The position numbers and the translations under genes are program-made. This document shows positions 1-8,746 of a stretch of 64,000 nt of DNA, in pieces (position 1 is the first letter of the stretch; each line of letters starts with the position of its first letter). The notes beneath the pieces were generated by a model. That model made no database searches. It saw only the letters and a list, made by a program, of their open reading frames with translations, and was not told the DNA's origin. This DNA comes from an uncultured Collinsella sp. (GTDB lineage: Bacteria > Actinomycetota > Coriobacteriia > Coriobacteriales > Coriobacteriaceae): contig CAKUGY010000011.1 of assembly GCA_934654835.1 (NCBI GenBank), positions 8,246 to 72,245 on the forward strand, given 5' to 3'.

Positions 1-2
1 TC

Positions 3-152
3 AACCTGTATACCGTTGGGGAGATTCCATCGATTGCCCGTTTCGCCGCAGGCATTCGATACGCCGATACCAGACCACGGGCGGCCTGGGGCAACGTCGG
101 CAGAACCTCTCCAGCAAGGGATTCAGGAGGGAGTGAACAATATGGGCAATAA
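3..152 (+). CDS. possible 3' end of an unidentified gene
   Basis: An open frame enters from the left edge and stops at TAA 150-152, overlapping the start of the ferredoxin gene by 11 bases. The translation begins NLYTVGEIPSIARFAAG and looks protein-like for its first 32 residues, then becomes low-quality. I do not recognise it. It may be the tail of an upstream gene or only chance coding in GC-rich DNA; the piece is too short to decide. Confidence 0.2.
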   Translation, partial: NLYTVGEIPSIARFAAGIRYADTRPRAAWGNVGRTSPARDSGGSEQYGQ

Positions 153-660
153 ACGAGTCGTCGCCGATTCTTCGCGCTGCATTGGGTGTCAAACCTGTAT
201 GGCGGCGTGCATCGAGGCGCACGACATCCCCGGTAACATCGCCGCACCGCGCCTGCGCGTGACGCGCACCTACGAGATTTCCGCACCGGTGGCCTGCCAT
301 CACTGCGAGGACGCTCCGTGCGCCAAGGCATGCCCCACGGGCGCGCTGTTCTTTGATCCAAAGAACCATCGCATCGGTGTGAACGAGGACAACTGCATCG
401 GCTGCAAGAGCTGCGTCATGGCTTGCCCCTTTGGCGCCGTGAGCGTGGCGACCACACAGGTCCCCGTCTTGATGGGCGATGTGCGCGTGGGGTCGCAGAC
501 CAAGAGCTTTGTGCTCAAGTGCGACCTGTGCGTGGACCGTCCCGGCGGCCCGGCATGTGCCGAGGCCTGCCCGACCAAGGGCCTTTCCTTGGTGGACGAG
601 GAGCGTCTGGCGGAGCTGACCGCCGAGCGTGCCCGCGCCACGATTGAAAACGAGGCGTAG
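142..660 (+). CDS. hydN: HydN-like 4Fe-4S electron-transfer protein
   Basis: A 172-residue ferredoxin-like protein that probably carries electrons from formate dehydrogenase. It has several cysteine sets typical of the HycB/HydN/DmsB family: C13-x2-C16-x2-C19-x3-C23 near the N-terminus, further groups around residues 53-64 and 83-94, and a last group near 131-147, enough for about four [4Fe-4S] clusters. The ATG at 142 is preceded by AGGAGG at 125-130, which favours this start over the in-frame ATG at 16. It lies 76 bases upstream of fdhF on the same strand, the HydN position. HydN and HycB are close relatives; the name rests on position as well as sequence. Confidence 0.85.
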   Translation: MGNKRVVADSSRCIGCQTCMAACIEAHDIPGNIAAPRLRVTRTYEISAPVACHHCEDAPCAKACPTGALFFDPKNHRIGVNEDNCIGCKSCVMACPFGAVSVATTQVPVLMGDVRVGSQTKSFVLKCDLCVDRPGGPACAEACPTKGLSLVDEERLAELTAERARATIENEA

Positions 661-736
661 GCAGCCGACCCAACAAGCCCAACGATTGTCAAACAAGTAC
701 CGAATAATCGGTAGTACCGAAAGGAAGGAGGGTGTC

Positions 737-2959
737 ATGGAGAAGCATAAAGTGATCTGTCCGTATTGCGGCGCCGGTTGCCAGTTTAACCTCCTGGTCC
801 AAAACGGCCAGGTCGTGGGTACCGAACCGCTCAACGGCATCACCAATCAGGGCGAGCTGTGCCTGAAGGGCATGAGCGGCTACGACTTCATCAACGACAC
901 CAAGATCTTGACTCCCCGCGTGCTGCACCCGATGATCCGTCGCACCAAGGGCGCGGATCTTGAGCGTGTAAGCTGGGATGAGGCACTGGATTTCACCGCA
1001 TCTAAGATGCAGGCCATAATTGACGAATATGGTCCTAACGCCGTCATGACCACCGGCTCTTCGCGAGGCGGCGGCAATGAGGCGAACTACGTCATGCAGA
1101 AGTTTACGCGTGCGTGCATCGGCACCCACAGCGTGGACAACTGCGCCCGTACTTGACACGGCCCTACTGTCCTCGGTCTGATGGACACGGTTGGTTCAGG
1201 TTGCATGTCTTGCTCCATCCCCGGTATGGAGGATGCGGGCTGCATATTCCTCTTCGGCTATAACCCTGCCGATTCGCACCCGATCGTCGCTAGGCGTATC
1301 GTGCGAGCCAAAGAAAAGGGTTGCAAGATCATCGTCGCCGACCCGCGCCATATCGAAACCGCGCGTATCGCCGACATCTACCTTCCGATCAAGAACGGTT
1401 GCAACGTGGCGTTCCTCAACGCCTTTGCCAACTGCTTGGTCAACGATGGCCTCTACGACAAGCAATTCGTCGCCGAGCATACGAACGGCTTTGACGAGTG
1501 GTGGGAGACCATCAAGAACTACACTCCCGAATCCGTACAGGACATCACGGGTGTCGAGCCCGCGCTGATCCACCAAGCTGCCGAGATGTACGCCACGGCG
1601 AAGCCTTCTGCCATTATTGGCTGGGGCATGGGCGTATGCCAGCAGAAGCAGAACCTGAAGACGGTGCACACCATCGCCTCCATCGCCTGCGTTGCCGGCC
1701 AGATCGGCAAACCCAACTCCGGCCTCGCGCCCGTGCGTGGCCAGAACAACGTCCAGGGCTCCTGCGATATGGGCATGCTGCCCAACCTGTACCCTGGCTA
1801 CCAAAAAGTCACCGACCCCGCCGTGCGCGCCAAGTTTGCCAAGGCTTGGGGCGTGCCCGAGGAAAAGCTCCCCTTGGAGGAGGGCTACAAACTCACCGAC
1901 TTGGGTCACCTGGTCGACGAGGGCAAGGTGCACTGCTTCTACAACTACGGCGAGGACCCGGTGCAGACCGAGCCCGATTCGGCCGGTATGCGCAAGACGC
2001 TCTCCGAGCTAGATCTGTTCATTTGCCAGGACATCTTTATGACGCAGACGACCATGCTCGCCGACGTCATCCTGCCCGCTACCTCCTGGGGCGAGCACGA
2101 GGGTGTCTTTACCGCCTCTGACCGTAGCTTCCAGCACTTCGACGCCGCGGTTCCGCCCAAGGGCGAGTGCCGCCACGACTGGGAGATCTTCGCGGACCTG
2201 TCCACGCGTATGGGCTATCCCATGCACTACGACAACACCGAGCAGATCTGGAACGAGTGCATTAGCCTGTGCCCCAACTTTGTGGGCGCAACCTACGAGA
2301 AGATGGCCCCCGAGGGCGGCTACGCTCAGTGGCCGGTCAAGAGCACCGATGTGAACGACCACGGTACGGCTGATATGTTCGCTGGCGGCAAGTTCACCAC
2401 CAAGGACGGCCGCGCCAACCTGATGGCGCACGATTGGGAGGCGCCCTCCGAGCTTCCCGACGATGAGTACCCGCTCATCCTGTGCACCGTCCGCGAGGTC
2501 GGCCACTACAGCTGCCGTTCGATGACCGGCAACTGCAAGACGCTGGCGCTGCTCGCCGACGAGCCCGGTTTTGTCCGCATGAATCCCGCGGACGCCCAGG
2601 CGCGCGGCATCAAGAACGGCGACATCGTCTCGATCCACAGCCGCCGCGGCCAGGTATACAGCCGCGCCGACGTGAGCGACCGCATCAACAAGGGCACGGT
2701 CTACATGACCTACCAGTGGTGGATCGGCAAGTGCAACGAGCTCACCATGCACAAGGTTGACCCGGTCTCGCACACGCCCGAGGACAAGTTCTCCGCCTGC
2801 CAGGTCGACCCAATCGCCGACCAGGTGTGGGCCGAGGGCGAGGTCGAGCGTCAGTACACCGAGCTCAAGCAGGCTCTGGTGGACGCCGCCGCTCCCCAGG
2901 ATGTTGAGCCTGGTGCCGCCAAGTTCGACGACGAGACGCACGTGAACCAAATCGTGTAG
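737..2959 (+). CDS. fdhF: Formate dehydrogenase H, selenocysteine-containing
   Basis: A molybdopterin oxidoreductase of 740 residues that oxidises formate to CO2 for the hydrogenlyase. The ATG at 737 follows GGAGGG. The frame contains one TGA at 1154-1156, and coding continues unbroken in the same frame to TAG at 2957. That TGA is codon 140, the position of selenocysteine in E. coli FdhH, with the matching context NCART-U-HGPTVLG. The N-terminus has the [4Fe-4S] motif C-x2-C-x3-C (YCGAGCQFN) and a later LCLKG. A SECIS hairpin follows the UGA, and selA, selB and selC lie downstream in the window. Automatic callers may split it into an N-terminal fragment and a 592-residue protein. Confidence 0.96.
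1154..1187 (+). promoter_or_regulatory. Selenocysteine UGA and SECIS hairpin in fdhF
   Basis: The UGA codon is at 1154-1156. Downstream, TGTCC (1168-1172) pairs with GGACA (1183-1187), closing a loop at 1173-1182 that contains GGTCT (1175-1179). The GGUCU apical loop is the SelB-binding signature of bacterial SECIS elements. It starts 18 bases after the UGA, the same distance as I recall for E. coli fdhF. SelB bound here would deliver Sec-tRNA to the ribosome. Confidence 0.93.
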
Positions 2960-2980
2960 TCCCGTTCTCGTTGGCTTTTT

Positions 2981-3016
2981 GGGCCGGGCGTCCCGTACGT
3001 TCGGGCGCCCGGCCCG
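2981..3016 (+). other. Intercistronic hairpin between fdhF and hyfA
   Basis: GGGCCGGGCG and CGCCCGGCCC form a perfect 10-bp GC stem with a loop of about 16 bases. There is no U-run after it, so it is more likely an mRNA processing or stability element, or a weak attenuator, than a classical terminator. The T-run (2976-2980) lies before the stem. Confidence 0.5.
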
Positions 3017-3037
3017 TTACTTTGAAAGGAAGTGGGG

Positions 3038-3655
3038 ATGAACCGCTTCATCGACATCAACCCGGAGAGGTGCATCGGCTGCGGAACATGCCAGTCCGCC
3101 TGTGCTGACGCCCACCGGATGCAGGGTCTTCAGGACACGCCGCGTCTGGCGCTCGTGAAGACCGGCGGCATCTCGGCCGCCCTTGCCTGCCACCATTGCG
3201 AGGGTGCCCCCTGCGCCGAGGTCTGCCCGGTGAATGCCATCGAGCACGATGGCGACCGCATCCACGTGAAGGAGCAGGAGTGCATCGGGTGCAGGCTGTG
3301 CGCCATCGCGTGCCCCTTCGGCGCCATCCACCCCGATGGCACGTCCATCGCCGGCGTCGCAGGCATGTGCGACCCGACACCGTCCTACCCCAAGTCCCTG
3401 AGCAGTCTGCTCACGTGGGCGCCCGGCCAGTACACCTGCGCCGTCAAGTGCGACCTGTGCGCCTTCGACCCGGATGGCCCCCACTGCGTGGCGGCCTGTC
3501 CCACCAAGGCACTGACCGTCATGGGCGGTGCGGCCGATCGTGAGCTGGACGAGGCCAAGCGCCTGCGTTCGATCGAGAATAGCCCGGCCGTCGACGTCGC
3601 TGCTGTAGCCCAGGGTCTGTCCGAGAAAGCAGAAGGGAGCGTAAACAATGGATAG
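3038..3655 (+). CDS. hyfA: Formate hydrogenlyase Fe-S subunit (HyfA/HycB type)
   Basis: A 205-residue polyferredoxin that would link FdhF to the hydrogenase. It begins MNRFIDINPERCIGCGTCQS and shows four cysteine groups: CIGCGTCQSAC near the start, CHHCEGAPCAEVCP, CIGCRLCAIACP and CDLCAFDPDGPHCVAACP. The ATG at 3038 sits behind GAAAGGAAG; an in-frame GTG six bases upstream is possible. Its stop codon overlaps the start of hyfB by 8 bases, indicating translational coupling. It is a paralogue of the HydN-like protein at 142; being first in the hyf block assigns it to HyfA. Confidence 0.88.
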   Translation: MNRFIDINPERCIGCGTCQSACADAHRMQGLQDTPRLALVKTGGISAALACHHCEGAPCAEVCPVNAIEHDGDRIHVKEQECIGCRLCAIACPFGAIHPDGTSIAGVAGMCDPTPSYPKSLSSLLTWAPGQYTCAVKCDLCAFDPDGPHCVAACPTKALTVMGGAADRELDEAKRLRSIENSPAVDVAAVAQGLSEKAEGSVNNG

Positions 3656-5666
3656 CATGACGCTGTTTGTCGCATCGCTTGCCGTCTCGTGCATCGGTGC
3701 GCTCGCCTCGGTTCTGCTGATCAAGTCCGATAACGCTGCCAAGACCGCCGGCTGCCTGCTCGGTGCCGTTGCCGCGGTGCTTTCGTTTGCCGCCGGTATC
3801 CAGGCCGTTCTCGGCGACGTTACCGTCATCGATACCGTGTTGTTCTTCCCGTTCGCCCGGTTCCAGCTGTTGCTCAACCGTCTGTCCGGCGTCTTTGTGG
3901 CACTCATCTCGGTGCTCGCGTTTGCCGGCTCCATCTACGGCCTCAACTACTTTGACGAGTACCCGGGCAAAAAGGCCCGCGCCGGGTTCTTCTTCAACAC
4001 CTTTGTCGTGTCCATGATGCTCGTCATCACCGCCGACAACGCGTTCTGGTTCCTGGTCGCCTTTGAGCTCATGTCGCTGACGAGCTACTACCTGGTCGTG
4101 ATCGAGGAGAACCAGCAGTCCATTCACGGTGGTTGGCTCTACTTCGTTATTGCCCACGTGGGCTTTGTGCTTATCATGGCGAGCTTCCTGATTCTCGCCA
4201 ACCATGCGGGCGGCTCGTTTGCCTTTGCCGACATCCGTTCCACGGCCTTTGATCCCACCATCGCCTCGGTCTGCTTTGTGCTTGCCTTCTTTGGTTTTGG
4301 TGCCAAGGCCGGTATCATCCCGCTGCATTCGTGGCTGCCCAAGGCGCACCCCGAGGCGCCGTCCAACGTGTCGGCCCTCATGTCCGGCGGCATGATCAAG
4401 ATCGGTATCTTCGGTATCCTCAAGGTAGGCCTGGACCTGCTGGGCGCTTCGGGCGTTCAGACCTGGTGGGGTATGCTCGTGCTGGTTATCGGCGCGATCT
4501 CGTCAGTCCTGGGCGTTGCCTTCGCCCTGCAGGAGCACGACATCAAGCGCCTTTTGGCCTACCACTCCGTCGAGAACATCGGCATCATCTTGCTGGGCGT
4601 GGGCGCCTCGATCTGCGCTCAGGCGCTCGGCTACACCGGCATCGCCGTCTTGGCCCTGATGGCTGCGCTCTATCACACGTTTAACCACGCGATGTTTAAG
4701 GGCGAGCTGTTCTTGGGCGCCGGCGCGCTGCTCTATGCCACGGGTACGCGCAATATGGAGAAGATGGGCGGTCTGTTCCGCCGTATGCCGGCCACGGCCA
4801 TCTGCTTCCTTATTGGTGCGCTTGCCATCTCGGCCATCCCGCCCTTCAATGGCTTTGTGTCCGAGTGGTTTACCTACCAGTCGCTCTTTAACGTGTCGAC
4901 GCTTGCCGACAAGCCCGTCATGGTCGTGGCCGTGTTCGCAGCCGTGGCACTTGCCATTACCGGAGCCCTTGCGGTGACCTGCTTTGTCAAGGCCTACGGC
5001 GTGTCGTTCGCCTCTGCGCCCCGTTCCGAGGCCGCTGCCAACGCCAAGGAGGTCCCGGCTCCCATGGTCTTTGCCCAGGGTCTGCTGGCCGCCATCTGCG
5101 TTGTACTCGGTATCGGCTCGCCAGTTGTCGCCCCGGTGCTCGTCGACGTCGCAGCTTCGGTGCTCAATCCCGCCGGTGGCGTTTTCGCTGCCGAGGGTAT
5201 GGAGCTCATGAACCAGTACTCCGGTGCCGCTACCTCCACCCCTGCGATCGCCATCGCGCTCGTGGTCCTCGTCGCCATCGCTTGTGCCTTCCGCCGCGCC
5301 AAGCAGGTGGGTCCGGCGCAGAAGTCCCAGCCTTGGGCGTGCGGCTATGCCCCCAATGCCGAGATGCCCGTCGTCGCCACCACCTTTGCTTCCGATGTCT
5401 CGTGGTTTATGAAGCCGCTCTACGACCTGCGTGACCGCTGCACGGCTATCTGCTGGTCCATCGCGCACTTCTTCCAAAAGCTCACCGGGGTTGCCGAGGC
5501 CGTGGAGCCCGTGCCCGACCGCGTTCTGGTGGACGCCCCGCATCGTGGTGTCGAGTGGCTCGCCCAGGTCTCGACCAAGCTCGAGAGCGGCGACTACAGC
5601 CTCTACATCGTTTACATCGTCGTGGCGCTCGTGGCCTTCTTGGCACTCGCCGTATTTATGGGTTAA
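3648..5666 (+). CDS. hyfB: Hydrogenase-4 membrane subunit HyfB (antiporter-like)
   Basis: A 672-residue polytopic membrane protein of the NuoL/MrpA family, equivalent to HyfB/HycC. It carries the family's conserved interior (lysine and histidine in PLHSWLPKAHPEAPSNVSAL, and LLAYHSVENIGII), many hydrophobic helices and a final helix ending at residue 671. It anchors the hydrogenase arm and may move ions. It overlaps hyfA by 8 bases and is followed after 12 bases by hyfC, so it is in the same transcript. It is the first of three antiporter-like subunits here, which points to an FHL-2 rather than an FHL-1 layout. Confidence 0.92.
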   Translation: MDSMTLFVASLAVSCIGALASVLLIKSDNAAKTAGCLLGAVAAVLSFAAGIQAVLGDVTVIDTVLFFPFARFQLLLNRLSGVFVALISVLAFAGSIYGLNYFDEYPGKKARAGFFFNTFVVSMMLVITADNAFWFLVAFELMSLTSYYLVVIEENQQSIHGGWLYFVIAHVGFVLIMASFLILANHAGGSFAFADIRSTAFDPTIASVCFVLAFFGFGAKAGIIPLHSWLPKAHPEAPSNVSALMSGGMIKIGIFGILKVGLDLLGASGVQTWWGMLVLVIGAISSVLGVAFALQEHDIKRLLAYHSVENIGIILLGVGASICAQALGYTGIAVLALMAALYHTFNHAMFKGELFLGAGALLYATGTRNMEKMGGLFRRMPATAICFLIGALAISAIPPFNGFVSEWFTYQSLFNVSTLADKPVMVVAVFAAVALAITGALAVTCFVKAYGVSFASAPRSEAAANAKEVPAPMVFAQGLLAAICVVLGIGSPVVAPVLVDVAASVLNPAGGVFAAEGMELMNQYSGAATSTPAIAIALVVLVAIACAFRRAKQVGPAQKSQPWACGYAPNAEMPVVATTFASDVSWFMKPLYDLRDRCTAICWSIAHFFQKLTGVAEAVEPVPDRVLVDAPHRGVEWLAQVSTKLESGDYSLYIVYIVVALVAFLALAVFMG

Positions 5667-5678
5667 GGAGGGGAGCAT

Positions 5679-6605
5679 ATGAACAACATTGTGCTGGGTA
5701 TTGCCCAAGGCGTCCTCGTTATGCTGGTGGCGCCGTTCTTCTCCGGTCTTGGTCGCGTGATCCGCGCTAAGATGCACAACCGTCGCGGCCCGAGCATCAT
5801 GCAGGATTACCGCGATATCGCCAAGCTCCTGGCTCGCCCCGAGTCGGTGAGCGAGGACGCGAGCTTCGCCATCCGCATCATGCCCCCGCTGTTCTTGGCC
5901 GTTGCCTTTATGCTCGCCATGGGTCTGCCCATCTTTACGACGGAAAGCCCCATGCCGGTCTTTGGCGATGCCATCACCATCATGTACAGCCTGGCGCTCG
6001 CACGCTTCTTCTTCTCGCTGGCCGGTGTGGATTCGTCCAACGCCTACGCCGGTATCGGCGGCATCCGCGAGCTGCTTATGAGCGTGCTCATTGAGCCGTC
6101 CATGTTGCTGGCGCTGTTCGCCACGGCGCTCGTGTGCGGATCCACCGATATTGCCACCATGGGTCAGCGCATCCTGGCCGGGGATATCCAGGCGCCCGTC
6201 GCGGTCGTCCTGGCGGGTATCGCCTTTGCCGCCGCCTGCTACATGGAACTGGGCAAGCTGCCGTTTGACCAGGCCGAGGCCGAGCAGGAGCTTCAGGAGG
6301 GCCCGCTTGCCGAGCTTTCCGGCCCGTCGCTGGCCATGGCCAAGCTTGCCATGTCCATGAAGCAGGTCGTGATCGTGTCGTGGTTCTGCGCAATCTTCGT
6401 GCCTTGGGGCGAGCCCCAGACCATGGGTGTCGCGGCCATCTTGGGCGCGGTCATCTTCCTTGTTAAGTGCCTGATCGACTTTGTCGTGTGCGGCGTGATC
6501 GAGAACTCCTGCTCGCGCTCGCGCTTTAAGGTACTCGGTAATCAGACTTGGGCCGTCGTGGGCATCGCCGTTTTGGCGTTTGTCTTCGTCATCGTCGGCG
6601 TGTAG
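5679..6605 (+). CDS. hyfC: Hydrogenase-4 subunit HyfC (NuoH-like)
   Basis: A 308-residue membrane protein of the NuoH/HycD/HyfC family, which joins the peripheral hydrogenase arm to the membrane arm. Typical features are the RRGPSIMQDYRDIAKLL segment after the first helix, the ELGKLPFDQAEAEQEL motif with its conserved acidic residues, and about eight hydrophobic helices. GGAGGGGAG precedes the ATG. It lies 12 bases after hyfB and 15 bases before hyfD. Confidence 0.93.
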   Translation: MNNIVLGIAQGVLVMLVAPFFSGLGRVIRAKMHNRRGPSIMQDYRDIAKLLARPESVSEDASFAIRIMPPLFLAVAFMLAMGLPIFTTESPMPVFGDAITIMYSLALARFFFSLAGVDSSNAYAGIGGIRELLMSVLIEPSMLLALFATALVCGSTDIATMGQRILAGDIQAPVAVVLAGIAFAAACYMELGKLPFDQAEAEQELQEGPLAELSGPSLAMAKLAMSMKQVVIVSWFCAIFVPWGEPQTMGVAAILGAVIFLVKCLIDFVVCGVIENSCSRSRFKVLGNQTWAVVGIAVLAFVFVIVGV

Positions 6606-6620
6606 GAGAGGGGAGTAACA

Positions 6621-8078
6621 ATGACACTTTCTACCAGTCTGTCCCTTCTCGGCCTGGTCGCCATCCTGGCGCCTATGGTTGGCTCGCTGATCGTGGCCTT
6701 CCTGCCGCATCCGTATGCCAAGTGGACATCTGCCATCGCCGCCGCTATCGCCACCGTGGCAAGCGTGGCACTTGCTGCGAGCTACGCGCAGGCGGGCTTC
6801 CCGGAGCTTTCGGTCCCGTTTGTCTCGTTTGGCAACACGCTCGTGCTGGGCTTTGTGTTCGACCGCATGTCGACGCTGCTGGCACCTGCCTTCGTGGGCA
6901 TCGGCTTTTTGGTCGTGATCTACTCGATCCCGTACATGAGCCAGGACAACCGCGAGCATCCCGACCTTCCGCGTCGTCGCTTCTACGCCTACCTGTCCAC
7001 CTTCATCGGTGCCATGGCCGGCTTGGTGTACAGCTCCACACTCGTGGGCCAGCTCGTGTTCTTTGAGATCACGGGTGCCTGCTCCTGGGGCCTCATCAGC
7101 TACTACATGACGCCCACGGCCAAGAAGGCCGGCATGAAGGCCCTCATCATCACGCATATCGGAGCCCTTGGCCTGTATCTGGGTGCGGCGGTGCTCTTTG
7201 CCAACACCGGCACGTTTGCCATCACGGCTATCTCGGGCCTCGATACGACCGTTAAGGCCGCGGTGCTGCTGATGGTGCTCTTTGCCGCTTGGGCAAAGTC
7301 CGCGCAGGTGCCTATGTACATGTGGCTGCCTTCGGCCATGGAGGCCCCCACGCCGGTCTCTGCCTACCTGCACGGCGCCTCGATGGTTAAGGTCGGCGTG
7401 TGCGTGTTCGCGCGTGCGCTCATCTCTGCCGGTGAGGTTCCCGAGATCGTGGGCTGGGTTGCCGTCATCGACGCCATGATCACCATGCTCTTTGGGTTCC
7501 TTATGTACCTGCCGCAAAAGGACATGAAGCGTCTGCTGGCCTTCTCCACGATTGCCCAGCTCTCCTACGTGTTCTTTGGCCTGGGCCTTTCGGTCTTTGG
7601 CAGCCAGCTCGCCTTTGATGGTGCGGTGTGCCACATCTTTAACCACGCCTTTGCCAAGACGCTGTTCTTCCTCGTTGCCGGTTCGTTCTCCTTTACGCTC
7701 GGCACGCGCATGCTGCCCAAGCTCCGCGGTGTGCTCAAGAAGTACCCCGTCAGCGGTATCGGCTTTGCCGTGGCAGCGCTCGCTATTGCCGGCGTGCCGC
7801 CCATGAACACATTCTTCTCCAAGTTCCAGATCATCGCCGGCGGCTTTTCCGTCGGTGCGGGCAACGCCGCAATCATGGTCCTCGTGCTCATTATGGTGGC
7901 CGAGACGGTCGCTACCTTCGCCTGGTTCCTTAAGTGGATGGGCTATTGCCTGCCGGGCGAGCCGAGCGAAGAGGTCGCCGCAGGTGCTCCGCTCCCCAAG
8001 GCGATGGCGTTTGTGTTCATCGTGCTCGTCATCATGGTCATCGTCAGCGGTCCGCTTTCGGCCAGCTGGATCGGTTAG
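6621..8078 (+). CDS. hyfD: Hydrogenase-4 subunit HyfD (antiporter-like)
   Basis: A 485-residue NuoL/M-type membrane protein with about 14 predicted helices. The family signature is visible as MYMWLPSAMEAPTPVSAYLH, with the lysine-containing helix before it (AAWAKSAQVP) and KRLLAFSTIAQLSYV after it. HyfD is one of the subunits present in hydrogenase-4 type lyases but absent from the E. coli FHL-1 complex. GAGAGGGGAG precedes the ATG, and hyfE follows after 10 bases. Confidence 0.9.
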   Translation: MTLSTSLSLLGLVAILAPMVGSLIVAFLPHPYAKWTSAIAAAIATVASVALAASYAQAGFPELSVPFVSFGNTLVLGFVFDRMSTLLAPAFVGIGFLVVIYSIPYMSQDNREHPDLPRRRFYAYLSTFIGAMAGLVYSSTLVGQLVFFEITGACSWGLISYYMTPTAKKAGMKALIITHIGALGLYLGAAVLFANTGTFAITAISGLDTTVKAAVLLMVLFAAWAKSAQVPMYMWLPSAMEAPTPVSAYLHGASMVKVGVCVFARALISAGEVPEIVGWVAVIDAMITMLFGFLMYLPQKDMKRLLAFSTIAQLSYVFFGLGLSVFGSQLAFDGAVCHIFNHAFAKTLFFLVAGSFSFTLGTRMLPKLRGVLKKYPVSGIGFAVAALAIAGVPPMNTFFSKFQIIAGGFSVGAGNAAIMVLVLIMVAETVATFAWFLKWMGYCLPGEPSEEVAAGAPLPKAMAFVFIVLVIMVIVSGPLSASWIG

Positions 8079-8088
8079 GAGGTAGAAC

Positions 8089-8742
8089 ATGGGTTACCAA
8101 CTCGTCAACCTGCTGGGCGGCCTTCTGATCGTTACCTCGACCATGGTCGTTATCAGCAAGTCCATTAAAGTGGCCATCCGCTGGTATGCGGTGCAGTCAC
8201 TGATCCTGGTGGGCCTGCTTGCCACGCTTGGCCACGTCACCGGCGCCTCCGAGCTGCTCATGTGGGCCGTGTCGGCTTTCGTGACCAAGGTGGTCCTGGT
8301 TCCGCTCATCCTGTCTTACGCCTATCGCAAGATGGGCGAGCCGAGCGATTTGGGTCTCACGCGCGGCGCCAAGCCGGCGTGGACCATCTGTCTCATCGCT
8401 GTGGAGGTTGCTATCTGCTTTGCCGTGGTGACGCAGATTAAGCTGCCCACGGCCGAGGTCGCCACGCCTGCGCTGGCCATTAGCTTTGCCCACTTCTTTG
8501 TGGGCCTGTCCTGCATCATCACGCAGCGCAACATCATGAAGCAGATCTTTGGATACTGCCTTATGGAAAACGGTAGCCATGTGACGCTCGCCCTGCTGGC
8601 GCCCACGGCTCCCGAGATCGTCGAGACCGGTATCGCGACCGATGCCATCTTCGCGGTCATCATCATGTCCATCGTCGTGCTCAAGATCTGGCGCACCTAC
8701 CAGTCGCTCGATTCGCACGACCTCTCCGATCTGAAGGGCTAG
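8089..8742 (+). CDS. hyfE: Hydrogenase-4 subunit HyfE
   Basis: A 217-residue membrane protein with about seven hydrophobic helices, matching HyfE in length, order and the motif ENGSHVTLALLAPTAPEIVE in its C-terminal half. The N-terminal half resembles NuoK-like proteins. It is preceded by GGAGG and separated from hyfF by 4 bases. HyfE has no established catalytic role; it is a membrane-arm subunit specific to hydrogenase-4 type complexes. Confidence 0.88.
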   Translation: MGYQLVNLLGGLLIVTSTMVVISKSIKVAIRWYAVQSLILVGLLATLGHVTGASELLMWAVSAFVTKVVLVPLILSYAYRKMGEPSDLGLTRGAKPAWTICLIAVEVAICFAVVTQIKLPTAEVATPALAISFAHFFVGLSCIITQRNIMKQIFGYCLMENGSHVTLALLAPTAPEIVETGIATDAIFAVIIMSIVVLKIWRTYQSLDSHDLSDLKG

Positions 8743-8746
8743 GCAC

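Noticed and set aside
1154..1156. The TGA in fdhF as a nonsense mutation or gene split
   Set aside because: It falls exactly at the selenocysteine position, is followed by a SECIS hairpin, and the window encodes SelA, SelB and tRNA-Sec.
4503..8090. A 1195-codon open frame on the minus strand
   Set aside because: It lies opposite hyfB to HyfD, is very rich in His, Asp, Gly and Arg, and matches no fold; it is the shadow of GC-rich genes. The same applies to other long minus-strand frames, such as 42117-44363 opposite thrS and 8681-10906 opposite hyfF.
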